Shown: positions 26,308 to 35,694, counted from the stretch's first letter. The stretch is 64,000 nucleotides of DNA from Paenibacillus glycanilyticus NBRC 16618 (GCF_004000805.1 NZ_BILY01000001.1:248001-312000); one strand, 5' to 3'. Translations and numbers: made by a program. Notes: generated by a model from the letters alone, not told the origin.

Positions 26308-27240
26308 GTGAACATTGTGGGAGCAATTAGATACCATTTTCGGAACATCATCAAATTCCGCGTTTTATTTCTGATGATGCTGCCGACGCTCGCCATCGTC
26401 ATTTTCAACAACTACGTGCCGATGTTCGGGGTCGTACTGGCCTTCAAGAATTACACATTCAGCGACGGGATCTGGGGAAGCGCTTGGGCCGGCTGGACAA
26501 ACTTCAAGTATTTGTTCCAGACCGATATCGCGTGGCTGGCTACGAGAAATACGATCATGTACAATGCCATCTTCATTGCGCTTAATACCGTGTGCGCCAT
26601 AGGCCTCGCCATCTTGTTGAATGAGATTCGCAGCAAACGATGGAAAACTATCTTTCAGAGTACGATGCTCTTCCCGTATTTCTTGTCTTACGTTGCCGTA
26701 AGCTACGTCCTTTATGCCTTCCTTGGCGAATCCGGCTTTATGAATACCTCGATGCTCAAGTGGCTGGGCCAAGACGCTGTCTCTTGGTATTCATCTCCGG
26801 ACAAATGGCATTTCATTCTGCCGCTCGTCAACACCTGGAAGCATGTCGGCTACTTTGCTATCGTCTACTTGGCCGCAATCGTATCCATCGACACCGAATA
26901 TTATGAAGCCGCTGTCATTGACGGAGCATCTAAGTGGCGCCAAATCCGCTACATTACGATTCCAATGATGCTCCCGGTTATTGTAATCATGACCTTGCTG
27001 CAAGTCAGCCGGATCTTCAACGCCGATTTCGGGCTCTTCTATCAAGCGACGCTGAACTCAGGTGCGCTGCAGAATGCGACGGAGGTAATGGATACCTTTG
27101 TATACCGGAACTTCCTTTTGAACGGAGATGTTGGCATGTCTAGCGCCGCCGGCCTGTACCAGTCGTTCGTAGGTTTTGTGCTCGTGCTGGCATCTAATGC
27201 AATTGTTCGGAGAATTAACAAAGAGAATGCTTTATTCTAG
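26308..27240 (+). CDS. ABC sugar transporter permease (LplB type)
   Basis: A 310-residue integral membrane permease with six predicted helices (FLMMLPTLAIVIFNNYVPMF ... FVGFVLVLASNAIVRR). The EAA loop that contacts the ATPase is clear (EYYEAAVIDGASKWRQIRYITIP). It belongs to the LplB family that pairs with YtcP-type permeases for oligosaccharide import. The start is a GTG at 26308; a second in-frame GTG at 26317 is better spaced from AAGGAG (26299-26304), so the true N-terminus may be three residues shorter. First gene of a three-gene operon; no ATPase gene is present, so a shared MsmX-like ATPase is expected. Confidence 0.92.
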   Translation: MNIVGAIRYHFRNIIKFRVLFLMMLPTLAIVIFNNYVPMFGVVLAFKNYTFSDGIWGSAWAGWTNFKYLFQTDIAWLATRNTIMYNAIFIALNTVCAIGLAILLNEIRSKRWKTIFQSTMLFPYFLSYVAVSYVLYAFLGESGFMNTSMLKWLGQDAVSWYSSPDKWHFILPLVNTWKHVGYFAIVYLAAIVSIDTEYYEAAVIDGASKWRQIRYITIPMMLPVIVIMTLLQVSRIFNADFGLFYQATLNSGALQNATEVMDTFVYRNFLLNGDVGMSSAAGLYQSFVGFVLVLASNAIVRRINKENALF

Positions 27241-27251
27241 GAGGTGGCAAC

Positions 27252-28205
27252 TTGACACAACTTGCTGAAAAACAAACCGCAATACGACCGGAGCGCGTAA
27301 GGCGTAAAAAGTTCATGGGCGCTCAGTCTCTCTCACCGGCTGCCTATTACACAATAATTATCTGCTTGACCATACTTAGCCTGGCATGTATAGTGCCGCT
27401 CCTACTTGTCATCATGACTTCGTTCACAGACGAAAGCTCGCTGACCTTGCACGGTTATCAATTTATTCCGGCCAAGTTCTCTCTTTATGCCTACGATTAT
27501 TTGATGAATGATTTCGATAAGATCGCTCGCGGCTACGGCATCTCGGCCTTTGTTACCATCGTCGGAACGGCAGCCAGCCTACTGCTCATTTCGCTCTTCG
27601 CTTATCCGGTCTCCCGGCCGGACTTTCCATACCGTAATATTTTTCTGTTCCTGGTCTTTTTCACAATGTTGTTTCACGGGGGACTCGTTCCTTGGTATCT
27701 AATCTATGTCAAAGCCGGATTGAAAAACACGATGATGGCACTTATATTGCCGAGCTTGATCGTTCCGTTTAACCTAATCATCGTGCGAACTTTCTTCGCC
27801 AATACAATACCTCATGCTCTGGTAGAATCGGCGAAGATTGACGGCGCCAGTGAATGGCGCATCTACGCTCGTATCATTATGCCCCTCTCACTTCCGGTAC
27901 TGGCAACCATAGGCCTGTTCCAGACGCTGATTTATTGGAACGATTGGTATACGAGCCTGATCTTCATCAGCTCGGAAAAACTCGTCAACATCCAATACTT
28001 GCTATACCGCGTCATCAGTGACATGAACTATCTGAATTCCGGATTCGCCAATCAGCAGGCCGTGGACGGCGTACTCAAGACGCTGCCTGCACAGACCGTG
28101 CGCATGGCTATGGCCGTCGTTGGCATCGGACCGATCGTCATCGTCTACCCGTTCATCGCCAAGTATTTCGTCAGAGGTTTGACAGTCGGTGCAGTCAAAG
28201 GCTGA
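27252..28205 (+). CDS. ABC sugar transporter permease (YtcP type)
   Basis: A 317-residue permease with six predicted helices and the EAA loop (ALVESAKIDGASEWRIYARIIMPLS). The start is a TTG at 27252 with an AGGAGGTGG site overlapping the stop codon of the previous permease, so translation is coupled. The typical YtcP features YPVSRPDFPYRN and FFTMLFHGGLVPWYL are present. It forms the import channel with the LplB-type permease. Confidence 0.93.
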   Translation: MTQLAEKQTAIRPERVRRKKFMGAQSLSPAAYYTIIICLTILSLACIVPLLLVIMTSFTDESSLTLHGYQFIPAKFSLYAYDYLMNDFDKIARGYGISAFVTIVGTAASLLLISLFAYPVSRPDFPYRNIFLFLVFFTMLFHGGLVPWYLIYVKAGLKNTMMALILPSLIVPFNLIIVRTFFANTIPHALVESAKIDGASEWRIYARIIMPLSLPVLATIGLFQTLIYWNDWYTSLIFISSEKLVNIQYLLYRVISDMNYLNSGFANQQAVDGVLKTLPAQTVRMAMAVVGIGPIVIVYPFIAKYFVRGLTVGAVKG

Positions 28206-28277
28206 TTTCTGATTCATTACGGCTACTACCGCTACAGCGGATAGCATATAAGCAAACACATAGGAGGGTTTATAAAA

Positions 28278-29867
28278 ATGAATAGAAAAAAAATCGTCGC
28301 CAGCGCAATGACATTGTCTATGGCAACCGCCATGCTGCTATCGGCTTGCGGCAACACGAATAACAACAACTCAAACGCTAATTCGAAACCAAGCTCAAAC
28401 GCCAGCGAAACCGCGGCAGCAACAAATAACGGAGGTGCCACGGATAATACGGGCGCAGCCGTCGATCCGTCCAAACTTCCGCCAAGAGAAATCTCCATTT
28501 ATTTCGAAGGCCCTAAGGCACAAACCGACACTGCGCTCGTAGAGGCGGAGCTAAACAAGATTACAAAAGCAAAAATTAATGCCACCGTTAAAATCAATCA
28601 CCTCAGCTGGGGAGATTTTCCTCAAAAAATGAACTTGATGATGGCATCCGGCGAACCGTTCGATCTTATGTTCACCGCAGGCTTCGATAACTTCACCGGC
28701 AACGTATCCAAAGGCGCCTTCGTCCAACTTGATGATCCAAACAATAACCTGCTTGAGAAATACGGTCAGGACATTCTAAAATCCATTAATCCCGTGCTGC
28801 TGAACGGCGGCAAAGTCGACAACAAGCTGTATGCGATTCCAACCCAGAAGGAAATGGCTTCCCAATACGGCATGTTGCTTCAGAAGGACATTGTGGACCA
28901 GTACGGCATCGATCTGTCCTCGATCAAGAAGCTGGAAGATCTCGAACCCTATCTGCTGAATGTCAAAAAAGATCACTCGGATATGATTCCGATTGTGGCC
29001 ACTTCCAACTGGCTGGCCATCCTGCCTTACGAGCTTGTTGGTTCGCAGGAGAGCCCGGGACGCCTGCCTAAGGACGGCAGCACGAAGGTCGTTAATATCT
29101 TCGAGCAGCAGGATACGAAAGATCTATTCAAATTGATGGAGAAATGGTACAAACTCGGCCTCTTCCAGAAGGATCCCGCAACCAATACCGAGCTTAGCGC
29201 TCAACTCAAAACCGGGTTGATCTTCGCAACCGAAAGCCAATTGAAGCCTGGTGCAGCTGAGGAAGCCAGCATTAATCTGACCAAGCCGGTCGTTCAAGTG
29301 CCGTTGACGCCCACATATACGCAAATCGGCGATTTGAACAACTCCATGCTGGCGATCTCCAAAACGTCGAAGGATCCTGAGCGCGCCATGATGTTCCTGA
29401 ATCTGCTCCATTCCGATCCGGATGTCGTCAACCTTCTCGACTTCGGCATCGAAGGCAAGCACTATGTCAAAGTCGATGGCAAAACGACGGTTATCAAGCA
29501 CCTGGACGGTGTAGAAACTTCGAAGATCGGCTATTCGCCTGGAAATGCTTGGCAAGTCGGCAACCAACTCCTTAGCTACACCTTCGAAACGGAAAATGAA
29601 CAAAAATGGGAAAATTACAAAGCGTTCAATGACTCCAGCACGCCGTCCGTGCTTGCCGGCTTCTCCTATAATAACGAGCCTGTGAAGAACGAGGAAGCCG
29701 CAATCGCAGCGATCTGGAAGAAATACATTGATGCGCTTTCCGCGGGCATCGGCAATACAGACGATTATCTAAACAAGATGAACAATGAAATGAAGAAAGC
29801 CGGAATGGACAAAATTTTGCAGGAGAAGCAGCGTCAAATCGATGCTTTTCTGGCCAGCAAAAAATAA
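28278..29867 (+). CDS. ABC sugar transporter binding lipoprotein (LplA type)
   Basis: A 529-residue extracellular lipoprotein with lipobox Cys at 24 (MLLSAC), a long Asn/Ser/Ala-rich linker, then a family-1 binding fold (REISIYFEGPKAQTDTALVE ... YAIPTQKEMASQYGMLLQK). The DUF3502-like C-terminal half (FGIEGKHYVKVDGKT, GNQLLSYTFETENEQKWENY) is typical of LplA proteins. It delivers oligosaccharide to the two permeases. An AGGAGGG site precedes the ATG. Last gene of the importer operon, ended by a strong terminator. Confidence 0.93.
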   Translation: MNRKKIVASAMTLSMATAMLLSACGNTNNNNSNANSKPSSNASETAAATNNGGATDNTGAAVDPSKLPPREISIYFEGPKAQTDTALVEAELNKITKAKINATVKINHLSWGDFPQKMNLMMASGEPFDLMFTAGFDNFTGNVSKGAFVQLDDPNNNLLEKYGQDILKSINPVLLNGGKVDNKLYAIPTQKEMASQYGMLLQKDIVDQYGIDLSSIKKLEDLEPYLLNVKKDHSDMIPIVATSNWLAILPYELVGSQESPGRLPKDGSTKVVNIFEQQDTKDLFKLMEKWYKLGLFQKDPATNTELSAQLKTGLIFATESQLKPGAAEEASINLTKPVVQVPLTPTYTQIGDLNNSMLAISKTSKDPERAMMFLNLLHSDPDVVNLLDFGIEGKHYVKVDGKTTVIKHLDGVETSKIGYSPGNAWQVGNQLLSYTFETENEQKWENYKAFNDSSTPSVLAGFSYNNEPVKNEEAAIAAIWKKYIDALSAGIGNTDDYLNKMNNEMKKAGMDKILQEKQRQIDAFLASKK

Positions 29868-29888
29868 ATGATCAGCTGAAGGTTGATA

Positions 29889-29926
29889 CAAAAGAGCTCT
29901 GCAGAATCCCCTGCAGAGCTCTTTTG
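29889..29926 (+). terminator. Intrinsic terminator of the ABC importer operon
   Basis: A perfect 16-bp stem (CAAAAGAGCTCTGCAG with its complement, 6-base loop) with T residues in the 3' arm, 21 bases past the lipoprotein stop codon. Confidence 0.92.
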
Positions 29927-30004
29927 CTTGCTTGCCTTTATAACAGTGTTCACAGAGCCACGAGTGGGCTTTTTTACTTGGCAAAATCAAGCAGCACATT
30001 TGTG

Positions 30005-30790
30005 TTATAAATCAATGACCGGTACATGGCCTGTCATCCAATTCAATTCACTATCAAGCATGAATCGAATGTGCCTTCCTTTTTCCGACTTCGGCCACTC
30101 ATGGAATTGCGTCACGCTTTCATACAGTGCTTCAACGTTTTCCTTTGATTTATGCTGCAATACATTATTCATCATTAAAACAAGGTTATTCGGTTTGCAA
30201 GCAACCCCTTCCAGCACTTTCATGAACCATTTATGATAGGGATAGAGAACTTCATTGTATGCCAAAATAAGCCGCCCTGCGAATAAAACGAAATTAGTCG
30301 TCGCGATTTCGATGACGTAACGTTCGTTCTTCTTTAAACCTTCGTAAAACATCCAACGCCAACCTTCAAATTGGGCGTGAAATTTTTCCATGGTCTCATA
30401 TTTCCGCTCAGCGGGATAACATGACGCCGCTTGCACCATTTCTTGCAGGCCGTTTATTTCGCTATAACTAACTATTGCGTCCTTGAAGGCAAATCTAGCG
30501 GGCTCGCTGCCGGATTCAGCAACCTTTTTAATATACGAAACCGAGGTGTACTTCCCATCCACATATCCGCCAACATAAGGCGTTGACTCCGTTTCATGGT
30601 AATGAATATCTCCGCTTTCTAATAAAGAAAGATAACTTTCATCCGATACAACAAGCATCAAGTCGATGTCCGAATCTTCTTTTGCAAAACCATGCGCTAC
30701 GGAGCCCCCGACAATGACAGCCAAAATCTCTTCCTTTTCCTTAAGCTTGTTTGTAATCCTTTCAATGGCTGTTTTATGATGTGGATACAT
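30005..30790 (-). CDS. Nucleotidyltransferase-domain protein
   Basis: A 261-residue protein of the DNA polymerase beta-like nucleotidyltransferase fold: the active-site strand reads V27-G-G-S30-VAHGFAKEDS then D41-I-D43, the GS/DxD signature. The rest is helical, in the style of the aminoglycoside nucleotidyltransferase-like proteins common in Bacillota. The substrate is unknown; it need not be an antibiotic. AAGGAGCC precedes the ATG. Same strand as, and 25 bases downstream of, the acetyltransferase at 30816-31415, so they may be co-transcribed. Confidence 0.85.
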   Translation of the reverse strand: MYPHHKTAIERITNKLKEKEEILAVIVGGSVAHGFAKEDSDIDLMLVVSDESYLSLLESGDIHYHETESTPYVGGYVDGKYTSVSYIKKVAESGSEPARFAFKDAIVSYSEINGLQEMVQAASCYPAERKYETMEKFHAQFEGWRWMFYEGLKKNERYVIEIATTNFVLFAGRLILAYNEVLYPYHKWFMKVLEGVACKPNNLVLMMNNVLQHKSKENVEALYESVTQFHEWPKSEKGRHIRFMLDSELNWMTGHVPVIDL

Positions 30791-30815
30791 TAAGAATGGC
30801 TCCTTCTAAGTGGAA

Positions 30816-31415
30816 TTAGGGCTGCACCTTCCGGTTCTTATAGTAGTAAACTTTATCTTCCTCCGTAATTTCCCGCAGCACTTTACAAGGAATGCCCACG
30901 GCAACCACATTCGGTGGAATGTCCTTCGTGACAATACTTCCCGCACCTATTACGCTGTTCCTGCCTATCGTAACGCCGGGATTAATGACTGCGCCGCTCC
31001 CAATCCATACATTGTCCTCAATGACAACTGGGAATGCATACATTTGGCCTGTTGCGCGCAATTCAGCGTCAATAGGATGTCCTGTAGTTGAAATCGTAAC
31101 ATTAGGAGCAAATAAGACGCCATTCCCGATTTTGACCGTTGTATCGTCCACGATTGTAAGATTGAAATTCGCGTAGACATCATTGCCGATAAACGTATTG
31201 GAGCCATAGGCAAAGTGAATCGGAGGTTCGATCCAGCAATTGTTGCCCCAGGTTCCGAAAAGCTGTTTAGCAAGTTCTTCTCTTTTGTCTACCTCGGACG
31301 GTCTCGTTTGGTTAAAATCGAAAACGAGCTCTTTTCCCCTAAGTCGTTCTTCGGGCAGACCTTCTCCCATATCGGTGAACAACAAACCATTCTTTATATT
31401 CTCACGCTGTGTCAT
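30816..31415 (-). CDS. Sugar O-acetyltransferase (left-handed beta-helix, maltose acetyltransferase-like)
   Basis: A 199-residue hexapeptide-repeat acetyltransferase (MAA/NodL/LacA group) that moves an acetyl group from acetyl-CoA to a sugar hydroxyl. The N-terminal helical cap (KNGLLFTDMGEGLPEERLRGK) is followed by the repeat coil (YGSNTFIGNDVYANFNLTIVDD; VWIGSGAVINPGVTIGRNSVIGAGSIVTKDIP) with the catalytic His in STTGHP. Length is normal. AAAGGAA precedes the ATG. Divergent from the AraC gene at 31554. Confidence 0.92.
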   Translation of the reverse strand: MTQRENIKNGLLFTDMGEGLPEERLRGKELVFDFNQTRPSEVDKREELAKQLFGTWGNNCWIEPPIHFAYGSNTFIGNDVYANFNLTIVDDTTVKIGNGVLFAPNVTISTTGHPIDAELRATGQMYAFPVVIEDNVWIGSGAVINPGVTIGRNSVIGAGSIVTKDIPPNVVAVGIPCKVLREITEEDKVYYYKNRKVQP

Positions 31416-31553
31416 TTAATAATTCCTTTCTTTTTCTAATTTTCTCAGACCTCTTTTGCAAAACCTCAACATTTGATTAAATTCTATTTTATTGATGTCA
31501 GTTAACGTTTTATATATAATTATTGACTGAAAATATCATTATATTAACCTAAT

Positions 31554-32465
31554 GTGGTGAGATCACTGAAAAATCGTATTGTCCGTGTTGATAAGGATCT
31601 GAACAGCACTTTTAAGTTGAATCCCATATTTCCTTTTGTACTTTCCCGGGATGATTTAAGCGACTATGTAGGCGGATTCGTGAACTGGCATAAACAAACT
31701 GCTGTAGAGATTGCTATTGTTTTAGAAGGAAGTATTAATGTGACCGTCCTGGAACGCGAAGAAACGATGGAAGTTGGCGATGGTTTTCTAATCTTGCCGG
31801 AACGTCTACACACCTTAAAACCAAGCAAAGGTGCGAAAGCTGCAAGATATTTTACTTTCATTTTTGAACCCGCCTTGTTAACCGGATTTAAGGGCAGTTT
31901 TTTTGAACATGCCTTTTATTTTCCAGCATTAAATAAGAAAGAAGCCTTTTATAAGTTTAATATTCAGGATAAATGGACACGTCCCATATTTGAGCAGATG
32001 AAACGGGTTTATGACCAAGAAGCTGACGATAGCCCTGCGTTCCAATTAAACGTGCAGCGGATCGTACAAGATGTTTGGATCATTTTGTGGAACAATCTTT
32101 TGTCCAAGGAAGAAGCAGGGGAGCGTAAGCAACATAATGCGCGAATCTTGAAGATGATCGAATATTTGCATACTTATTATTCTTCGAAGTTCTCGTTAAG
32201 TGATATGGCGACACATTCCAATGTTAGCCGTGGAGAATGCTGCCGCTACTTTAAGAAAATGATGCACATGACAATCTCGGATTATCTCATGGAATATCGG
32301 GTTTCAAAAGCAGTTGAACTTCTGGAGTCCTCAGATATATCCATCTCAGAAATCTCTGAAACAGTTGGATTCAGCAGCCAGAGTTACTTTATTGAATCTT
32401 TCAAAAAGAAGACGCGTCTCAGTCCTCTAGCCTACAGGAAATTTATAAAAGGAATGTCTAAATAA
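31554..32465 (+). CDS. AraC-family transcriptional regulator
   Basis: A 303-residue regulator with an N-terminal cupin domain (GFVNWHKQTAVEIAIVLEGSINVTV; VGDGFLILPERLHTLKP) and a C-terminal AraC domain (HSNVSRGECCRYFKKMMHM; FSSQSYFIESFKKKTRLSPLAYRK). The start is uncertain: GTG codons at 31554 and 31557 lie in an AT-rich leader with only a weak GGTGAG site, and no ATG is nearby in frame. Divergent from the acetyltransferase-nucleotidyltransferase pair, its probable target. Confidence 0.85.
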   Translation: MVRSLKNRIVRVDKDLNSTFKLNPIFPFVLSRDDLSDYVGGFVNWHKQTAVEIAIVLEGSINVTVLEREETMEVGDGFLILPERLHTLKPSKGAKAARYFTFIFEPALLTGFKGSFFEHAFYFPALNKKEAFYKFNIQDKWTRPIFEQMKRVYDQEADDSPAFQLNVQRIVQDVWIILWNNLLSKEEAGERKQHNARILKMIEYLHTYYSSKFSLSDMATHSNVSRGECCRYFKKMMHMTISDYLMEYRVSKAVELLESSDISISEISETVGFSSQSYFIESFKKKTRLSPLAYRKFIKGMSK

Positions 32466-32540
32466 AAATAATGATATACAAATTGGTGCAACCCATCTTT
32501 AATCTCAATCTCTGATTGGGTATTACTCATAACACAAACA

Positions 32541-32561
32541 GCCCCGCCAAAGAAGCGGGGC
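32541..32561 (-). terminator. Terminator of the GH88-heparinase operon
   Basis: GCCCCGC pairs with GCGGGGC around a 7-base loop and is followed on the minus strand by TGTTTGTGTT, nine bases past the stop codon at 32570. Confidence 0.85.
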
Positions 32562-32569
32562 CATCCTAG

Positions 32570-34393
32570 TTAAAGCTCCGCCGTTACCGTGAAGCGCAGA
32601 GGAATACTCACCTCGGCTCCCAGCGCCTGAGCCTTCAGGCGGACGCGGTAAATAAGAACGGGCTCGGCATTATGATGCTGGCTTGCGATTTCCTCAATCT
32701 CCGCTTGCAGCATCTCCTGGTCGAAGTCCAGTACCGCCTTGCTCCGCTCTCCCTGCCAGATGATGCGGCCGTGCTCAAGTGCGGGCCGGTGAAAGCTCAT
32801 GAACAGCTCCTCGATGCGGTTGTTCGCCTCACGGAATGAATACACATCGAAGATGGTCAATACGGCCTGCGGCAATTTCGGCACTAGTTTCCAGGAGAAT
32901 GATCGAACAAGATTTGTCAAACCACTATCTTGCGGATATGCCTGCGTCAGGTTTACTTCCGCCTCAAGACTTCCACCCTTCTCTTCTTGTCCGACAAGTT
33001 CGGCTGCATAGATCCGGCCCGCCGCCTGCTGGCAGCCGTTAACGAGAGGAACGGAGTGGCCTTCCGATCCATTATGGAGATGCTCATAACGTTTTTCGCC
33101 AAAATAATCCTTCGTATAGACACCTGCTCCAAGATCGGTCAGCAGCGACTCCCCATTGACATTGAGGATGAAATGCCCAAGGTCATTATGATTATGAGGC
33201 TCGTCGTTGTGACCACCCTTGCATGCCATGCTGAATTGCGCGCTGGCATTCTTCGCTTTGGAGACCGCCCAGCCTGCAGACGGGAAGAAGAAATTACCCA
33301 GCGCCATCGATCCGTTTAACAGCTCCGCTTCACTCCAAAACAGATTGCGAGAAGCATGCGCCCACCGATTGATACGGTATAGACGAGGAACTCTGTTCAT
33401 CTCTGGCAGCGGCTGGTCTAGCCGGTGATGCAGACGGCACATCAGTCCCGTATGAGGCTGACTGTCCGGCCATGCATCGGAAAAGTTCGTATAGTCCGTT
33501 GAGGAAAGCTGCACCGCTGCAGGGAAAGCCGCGATGGTACGGATCTTCTCCCCACTTAGCAGGTTAATGGAACCAGAAGTCAGTTCATGGAGCATATCTG
33601 CATAATAGAAGAAAAATCCAAAGCCATACGCCCAATAGCCAATTCCCTCCGTACAGCATCCATCATCCTCGAATCCGCTAAGGAAGACATTCATCGTGCG
33701 AATGACGCTTGCCGTCATCCCTGCCAGACGCTCCTTATCCTGCACGAGCATAATCGCCGCCATTCCCGCCGCACCCGAACAAACCGCCGACCAGTTGCTC
33801 GTCGAGGATTCCCACCCGAAGGCGGATGAGGATTCGAATAGCGGCTGAAAAATTCGCTCCTCCACTTCTGCCCTCACGCGGGCAGCGACCTGCGGGTCAA
33901 GCAAGTCTCCCAGCAGGTACAAGGCTTCAGCCAGCGCATGAGCCGTCTCTGCTGCAAACAAATCGACACGCTGCCGTGGAGGAATTCGATCGGGAGACAT
34001 TGACAGATGAGCGGGTAAGCACCAGGTATATTCCGCGCAGATTTCCCAGATCAAATCTTCTAATGCCTGCAAATCGGACGGCTCCTGTTCCAGAAGCACC
34101 ACGAGCAGCAAAGAGATGAACCGATTGCGGCGTTCGAAATAAGGTGTCTCGTATTCCACCCGGGTGCCTTGTGCTTCAAAAAGGCGGAAATCGGAAAATT
34201 TTAGCTCCGGGAATGGCTCGCGCTTTGCGCGATCCGACTCGGCTCTCGCCTCCGCAAAAAGCGGCTCTAGATGCGCGGACTTCGCCAGTTTCCGGAGCAG
34301 ACGCTGATTAATCTCCTTTCCTAGCAAAGTTCGGGGCAATTCCCGCACGGCTGTTATTGCATCTCGAATTTCTTTGAAGGTGTACGTTATCAT
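32570..34393 (-). CDS. Heparinase II/III-family protein (polysaccharide lyase-like)
   Basis: A 607-residue protein with the heparinase II/III layout: an (alpha/alpha) toroid (LWEICAEYTWCLPAHLS; SNWSAVCSGAAGMAAIML; DGCCTEGIGYWAYGFGFFFY) followed by a beta-sandwich with HNDEPHNHNDLGHFILNVNG and LLTDLGAGVY. The Asn, Tyr and His positions used by the PL12/15/17/21 lyases are present. These enzymes cut uronic-acid-containing polysaccharides by beta-elimination and leave unsaturated ends. There is no signal peptide, so it should act inside the cell on imported oligosaccharides. Its ATG overlaps the stop of the GH88 gene by four bases (ATGA). Confidence 0.88.
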   Translation of the reverse strand: MITYTFKEIRDAITAVRELPRTLLGKEINQRLLRKLAKSAHLEPLFAEARAESDRAKREPFPELKFSDFRLFEAQGTRVEYETPYFERRNRFISLLLVVLLEQEPSDLQALEDLIWEICAEYTWCLPAHLSMSPDRIPPRQRVDLFAAETAHALAEALYLLGDLLDPQVAARVRAEVEERIFQPLFESSSAFGWESSTSNWSAVCSGAAGMAAIMLVQDKERLAGMTASVIRTMNVFLSGFEDDGCCTEGIGYWAYGFGFFFYYADMLHELTSGSINLLSGEKIRTIAAFPAAVQLSSTDYTNFSDAWPDSQPHTGLMCRLHHRLDQPLPEMNRVPRLYRINRWAHASRNLFWSEAELLNGSMALGNFFFPSAGWAVSKAKNASAQFSMACKGGHNDEPHNHNDLGHFILNVNGESLLTDLGAGVYTKDYFGEKRYEHLHNGSEGHSVPLVNGCQQAAGRIYAAELVGQEEKGGSLEAEVNLTQAYPQDSGLTNLVRSFSWKLVPKLPQAVLTIFDVYSFREANNRIEELFMSFHRPALEHGRIIWQGERSKAVLDFDQEMLQAEIEEIASQHHNAEPVLIYRVRLKAQALGAEVSIPLRFTVTAEL

Positions 34394-35532
34394 AACTGCG
34401 CTCCTGTTATCGCCCGCAGCTTAGCAAAGGCCTCGACAAAATAATAGTCTCCGTAGATTAACGCGCCATTTTCTACGTCGGAACGATGATTACCGCGATG
34501 GAAGGCAGAGGTGCCATTTGTCAGCAGACATTCATCGGATAGATCCCAGACGGCACACTGCTCTGCCAGCGCTTTCAATATCGCGAGCGCTGCTTGCAGA
34601 TACAAACTCTGCTCTGCCTCCGGAACGGCCTTCGCGATCTCGATCAGACCGCAGGCTGCGATTGCTCCGGCGCTGCTATCAAGAAGCGTTGCGTCAGCCG
34701 GCTGCCGGAAATCGCAAGGCGGTACATATCCGGTAAGTGCCAAATTAGCGATGAAATAATGCGAGATCCGTTTCGCCGCGTTCAAATATTCGGACTTGCC
34801 GGTCCAATTGTAAGCTTGCGCGAAGCCGTAGATCGCCCAGCTCTGGCCTCTCGTCCAGGAGGAGCCGCTCACATAGCCTTGCCCCCCTGGAATGTCCAGC
34901 ACCTCACCGCTATGAGTGTCGAAGGCGACGATGTGATTAACAGATCCGTCTTCCCGAATAAAATGCCGGAGCGTCTTATCTGCGTGCAGAATACCAATCT
35001 GCTTAAATCGTTCGTCCTTGCTCTGCTCACTCGCCCAGAAGAGCAGCGGAATATTCATCATGCAGTCGATGATCGCCCAGCCCTCATTGCCTTCCCCGTT
35101 CCAGGCCCGTATATATCCACCGGCGATATTCATTCGGCCGGACAACACGTTAGCGGCCAGCATAGCCCGCTGCTTTGCCTTCTGCTCGCCGGTCGCTTCA
35201 TAGTTCATCACACTCGACAGCAGCCACATGAAACCGACGTCGTGATGAAGTTCGTCGTACCCGTGCAGAACCGCATCCATTTTCTCCTCAATGCTTTGCG
35301 CGTACAGCTTGTAAGACTCATCCTTCGTTGCCTCATACATATGCCACAGCATGCCCGTCCAAAACGTGTTCGTCCACCAGGATGCTTCATCCTGCCAGTC
35401 GTCATAAACGCCGTCATGCGTCGTATACGGCATGCCATCCTTAATCCGGGCGGAAGTCACAGCTACCTTGTTTGTAATCCTTTTCCACGTTTCCTCGATA
35501 AATGGGTAGTTTTCCTGCAGCAGCTCTTGCAT
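34390..35532 (-). CDS. GH88 unsaturated uronyl hydrolase
   Basis: A 380-residue GH88 enzyme. Catalytic Asp residues at D98 (HHDVGF) and D156 (WAIIDCMMNIPLLFW), and WTRGQSWAIYGFAQAY, LLDSSAGAIAACGLIE and YGDYYFVEAFAK motifs match the gene at 11174-12307 as a paralogue. It removes unsaturated uronate from the product ends that the downstream heparinase-like enzyme generates. GGAGGAG precedes the ATG; no signal peptide. First gene of a two-gene coupled operon; divergent from the AraC regulator at 35695. Confidence 0.93.
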   Translation of the reverse strand: MQELLQENYPFIEETWKRITNKVAVTSARIKDGMPYTTHDGVYDDWQDEASWWTNTFWTGMLWHMYEATKDESYKLYAQSIEEKMDAVLHGYDELHHDVGFMWLLSSVMNYEATGEQKAKQRAMLAANVLSGRMNIAGGYIRAWNGEGNEGWAIIDCMMNIPLLFWASEQSKDERFKQIGILHADKTLRHFIREDGSVNHIVAFDTHSGEVLDIPGGQGYVSGSSWTRGQSWAIYGFAQAYNWTGKSEYLNAAKRISHYFIANLALTGYVPPCDFRQPADATLLDSSAGAIAACGLIEIAKAVPEAEQSLYLQAALAILKALAEQCAVWDLSDECLLTNGTSAFHRGNHRSDVENGALIYGDYYFVEAFAKLRAITGAQL

Positions 35533-35591
35533 GCCATCTCCTCCATATCATTAAAATATCATCATACGAATTGATATAATTTGAGTTTACG

Positions 35592-35644
35592 TTGAGCGCC
35601 TCTCTGCCGATATGGTATAGTTTGCGTAAAACATTGCAAATGTT
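35592..35644 (+). promoter_or_regulatory. Probable promoter and inverted repeat between GH88 and AraC
   Basis: A weak sigma-A-like pair on the plus strand, TTGAGC at 35592-35597 and TATAGT at 35616-35621 (18-base spacer), is followed by an inverted repeat AACATT-GCA-AATGTT at 35630-35644. It lies between the divergent GH88 and AraC starts, where an AraC-type operator would be expected. Confidence 0.35.
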
Positions 35645-35694
35645 GCGATCCTAGATTGCCGATTATGATTATTACGGGAGAGAGGAGCAAAACG

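Noticed and set aside
34594..35574. 326-codon plus-strand frame antisense to the GH88 gene
   Set aside because: Opposite strand of a well-supported GH88 gene; no motif or ribosome binding site.
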